Below are positions 61,990-64,000 of a stretch of 64,000 bases of DNA, piece after piece. A program made the position numbers and the translations under genes. Each line of letters begins with the position of its first letter. The first letter of the stretch is position 1. The stretch spans positions 124,001-188,000 of the forward strand of contig QCPW01000003.1 of the NCBI GenBank assembly GCA_003209655.1. The letters are read 5' to 3'. A model generated the notes under the pieces. The model was not told where the DNA came from and made no database searches. It was given only the letters and a program-made list of their open reading frames with translations. The stretch comes from Prochlorococcus sp. AG-442-M23 (GTDB lineage: Bacteria > Cyanobacteriota > Cyanobacteriia > PCC-6307 > Cyanobiaceae).

Positions 61990-62739
61990 ATGTCAAATAC
62001 AGAATCTTTAATTGGAAAAGTTGCTTTAATTACAGGGGCAAGCAGAGGGATAGGAAAAGAAATAGCCTTAGAACTTAGCAAGTCAGGAGCAGACGTAATT
62101 ATTAATTATTCATCTTCTGATGAAAAAGCTGAAGAAGTTGTAAATTTAATCAAAAAGTCTGGTGGAAAAGTTCATAAATTAAAATTTGACGTCTCAAAAG
62201 AGGAATCTGTAAGTGCAGCTTTTGAAGAAATAATAAAAATTAATGGAACTATAGATATTCTTATTAATAACGCTGGGATAACAAGGGATGGTCTTTTAAT
62301 GCGAATGAAATCAGAACAATGGGATGACGTTCTAAATACTAACTTAAAAGGGGTTTTTCTTTGTACTAAACATGCTTCTAAATTTATGCTCAAAAAAAGA
62401 AGCGGCAAAATAATAAATATCTCATCTATTGTTGGAATAATTGGAAATCCTGGACAAGCGAATTATTCTGCTGCAAAAGCAGGCATTATTGGCTTCACAA
62501 AAACTTGTGCGAAAGAATTTGCTTCTAGAGGTATTAATGTAAATGCTATAGCCCCTGGTTTTATAGAAACAGAAATGACTGAAAACTTAAATAATGTAGA
62601 AATAATCAAAGCTATCCCTTTAGGTAAACTTGGTAGTTGCTCGCAAATAGCGGAATTAGTTTCATTTCTAGTTTCGAGTAATGCGGGAAGTTACATAACA
62701 GGACAGACAATCAGTATTGATGGGGGAATGAGTATTTAA
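61990..62739 (+). CDS. fabG: 3-oxoacyl-[ACP] reductase
   Basis: ALITGASRGIGKEIA, NNAGITRDGLLMRM, NYSAAKAGIIGFTK, VNAIAPGFIETEMT. Confidence 0.97.
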   Translation: MSNTESLIGKVALITGASRGIGKEIALELSKSGADVIINYSSSDEKAEEVVNLIKKSGGKVHKLKFDVSKEESVSAAFEEIIKINGTIDILINNAGITRDGLLMRMKSEQWDDVLNTNLKGVFLCTKHASKFMLKKRSGKIINISSIVGIIGNPGQANYSAAKAGIIGFTKTCAKEFASRGINVNAIAPGFIETEMTENLNNVEIIKAIPLGKLGSCSQIAELVSFLVSSNAGSYITGQTISIDGGMSI

Positions 62740-62919
62740 TCAAGTACTTTCGTATGGTTGTCCTAACTCATCCCTCAGTCTTCTAATTCTTTGCAAAAGT
62801 TTTAATCTTCTGCTTCTAGCAGTTAAAGTCAAAAAAAATCTCAGAGGGAAATATATAAGAGTCATTGCAACCGCAAGCGTGGCAGTTAAAGTAAAAATGA
62901 GATTACCTGTTTTATCCAT
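62740..62919 (-). CDS. 59-aa conserved-type small membrane protein missed by the ORF cutoff
   Basis: MDKTGNLIFTLTATLAVAMTLIYFPLRFFLTLTARSRRLKLLQRIRRLRDELGQPYEST; abuts the fabG stop. Confidence 0.6.
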   Translation of the reverse strand: MDKTGNLIFTLTATLAVAMTLIYFPLRFFLTLTARSRRLKLLQRIRRLRDELGQPYEST

Positions 62920-63053
62920 AGTAATAAGATACTCATTTTTTAATTAATTTGGATAGATGTTTAAAAGAAATTCGGCTTTCCCCACTTAATTAAGTATCAC
63001 TTAAAATTAATTCCATGGGAGATTAGTATAAGAATACAAAGAATTCAATAAAC

Positions 63054-64000
63054 ATGCCAAAACAATTGAGCTTTTCGAACGAATCACGAGAAGCGATCGA
63101 AAAAGGAGTAAATACTGTAGCTAATGCTGTTAAGGTTACTATTGGTCCCAAGGCAAAGAATGTTGTTATAGAAAAAAAATTTGGTTCGCCAGATGTAGTT
63201 AGAGATGGTTCTACGGTCGCTAAAGAAATCAACCTTGAAAATCCTATCTCTAATTTAGGAGCAAAATTAATAGAGCAGGTAGCATCTAAAACTAAAGAAA
63301 GTGCTGGAGACGGAACAACTACAGCAACAATCTTGACTCAAATAATGGTTCAAGAGGGATTAAAAAATATAGCTGCTGGTGCTAGTCCTATTGAGCTAAA
63401 AAAGGGAATGGAAAAAGGATTAGCTTTTGTTTTAGACAAATTAAAATCAAAAAGTATCAAAATAAATGGATCTGATATACAAAAAGTTGCGACAGTTAGT
63501 GCAGGAGGAGATGAAGAGATAGGTTCCATAATTTCAAAGGCAATGGAAATTGTAACTTCAGATGGTGTAATCACCGTAGAAGAATCACAATCACTTGAAA
63601 CAGATTTAGATATCACAGAGGGTATGTCCTTTGATAGAGGTTATAGCTCTCCTTATTTTGTAACAGATCAAGAAAGACAAATTTGTGAACTTGAAAATCC
63701 CAAGATATTGATTACTGATCAAAAGATTTCTTCATTAACAAATTTAGTTCCTATCCTAGAAGAAATTCAGAAATCTCCTTCTCCATTTTTAATACTTGCT
63801 GAAGATATTGAAGGTGAAGCTTTAACTACTCTTGTATTGAATAAAAACAGTGGAGTATTAAATGTTTCGGCTGTTCGAGCTCCATCATTTGGAGAAAGAA
63901 GAAAGGCTGCCTTAGAGGATATTGCGATTCTTACCGGAGCTAAATTAATTAGCGAAGACAAATCGATGAAGTTAGAAGAAGTAAGTATCAATGATCTCGG
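63054..64000 (+). CDS. groL: Chaperonin GroEL (3' truncated by window), no adjacent groES
   Basis: [71 protein letters not shown]; open to window end. Confidence 0.95.
   Translation, partial: MPKQLSFSNESREAIEKGVNTVANAVKVTIGPKAKNVVIEKKFGSPDVVRDGSTVAKEINLENPISNLGAKLIEQVASKTKESAGDGTTTATILTQIMVQEGLKNIAAGASPIELKKGMEKGLAFVLDKLKSKSIKINGSDIQKVATVSAGGDEEIGSIISKAMEIVTSDGVITVEESQSLETDLDITEGMSFDRGYSSPYFVTDQERQICELENPKILITDQKISSLTNLVPILEEIQKSPSPFLILAEDIEGEALTTLVLNKNSGVLNVSAVRAPSFGERRKAALEDIAILTGAKLISEDKSMKLEEVSINDL

Overview
AT-rich, gene-dense chromosomal segment of a picocyanobacterium, almost certainly a high-light Prochlorococcus. Lineage markers are psaF-psaJ, petC-petA, psb27, an hli gene, the priA-rpoD-hemC order, and a 62-aa protein next to rplS/tRNA-Trp/gltX. 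The window is mostly core housekeeping, photosynthesis and cofactor genes. There is no prophage, CRISPR array, IS element or rRNA; the only mobility-type signal is a tyrosine recombinase C-terminus at the left edge. I added items missing from the ORF track: tRNA-Trp, tRNA-Asp, psaJ, a 59-aa membrane protein, and the open-ended groEL. I found no convincing new multi-gene system. The observations most worth following are: (1) a CobW-family GTPase with a near-identical 21-bp tandem repeat encoding (HDHSSHS)7, next to an Fe3+-type ABC permease; (2) a full-length dihydroorotase-like protein lacking its metal-site motifs; (3) two family I pyrophosphatases, the cyanobacterial-type one with altered active-site residues; (4) a strong hairpin plus T-run in the divergent region upstream of proS (sRNA or attenuator); (5) a 34-bp dyad between divergent CPBP-protease and phosphatase genes; (6) a structured region between priA and rpoD; (7) an FtsL-like protein upstream of ftsI; (8) five convergent gene pairs sharing exactly 4 nt at their stop codons.
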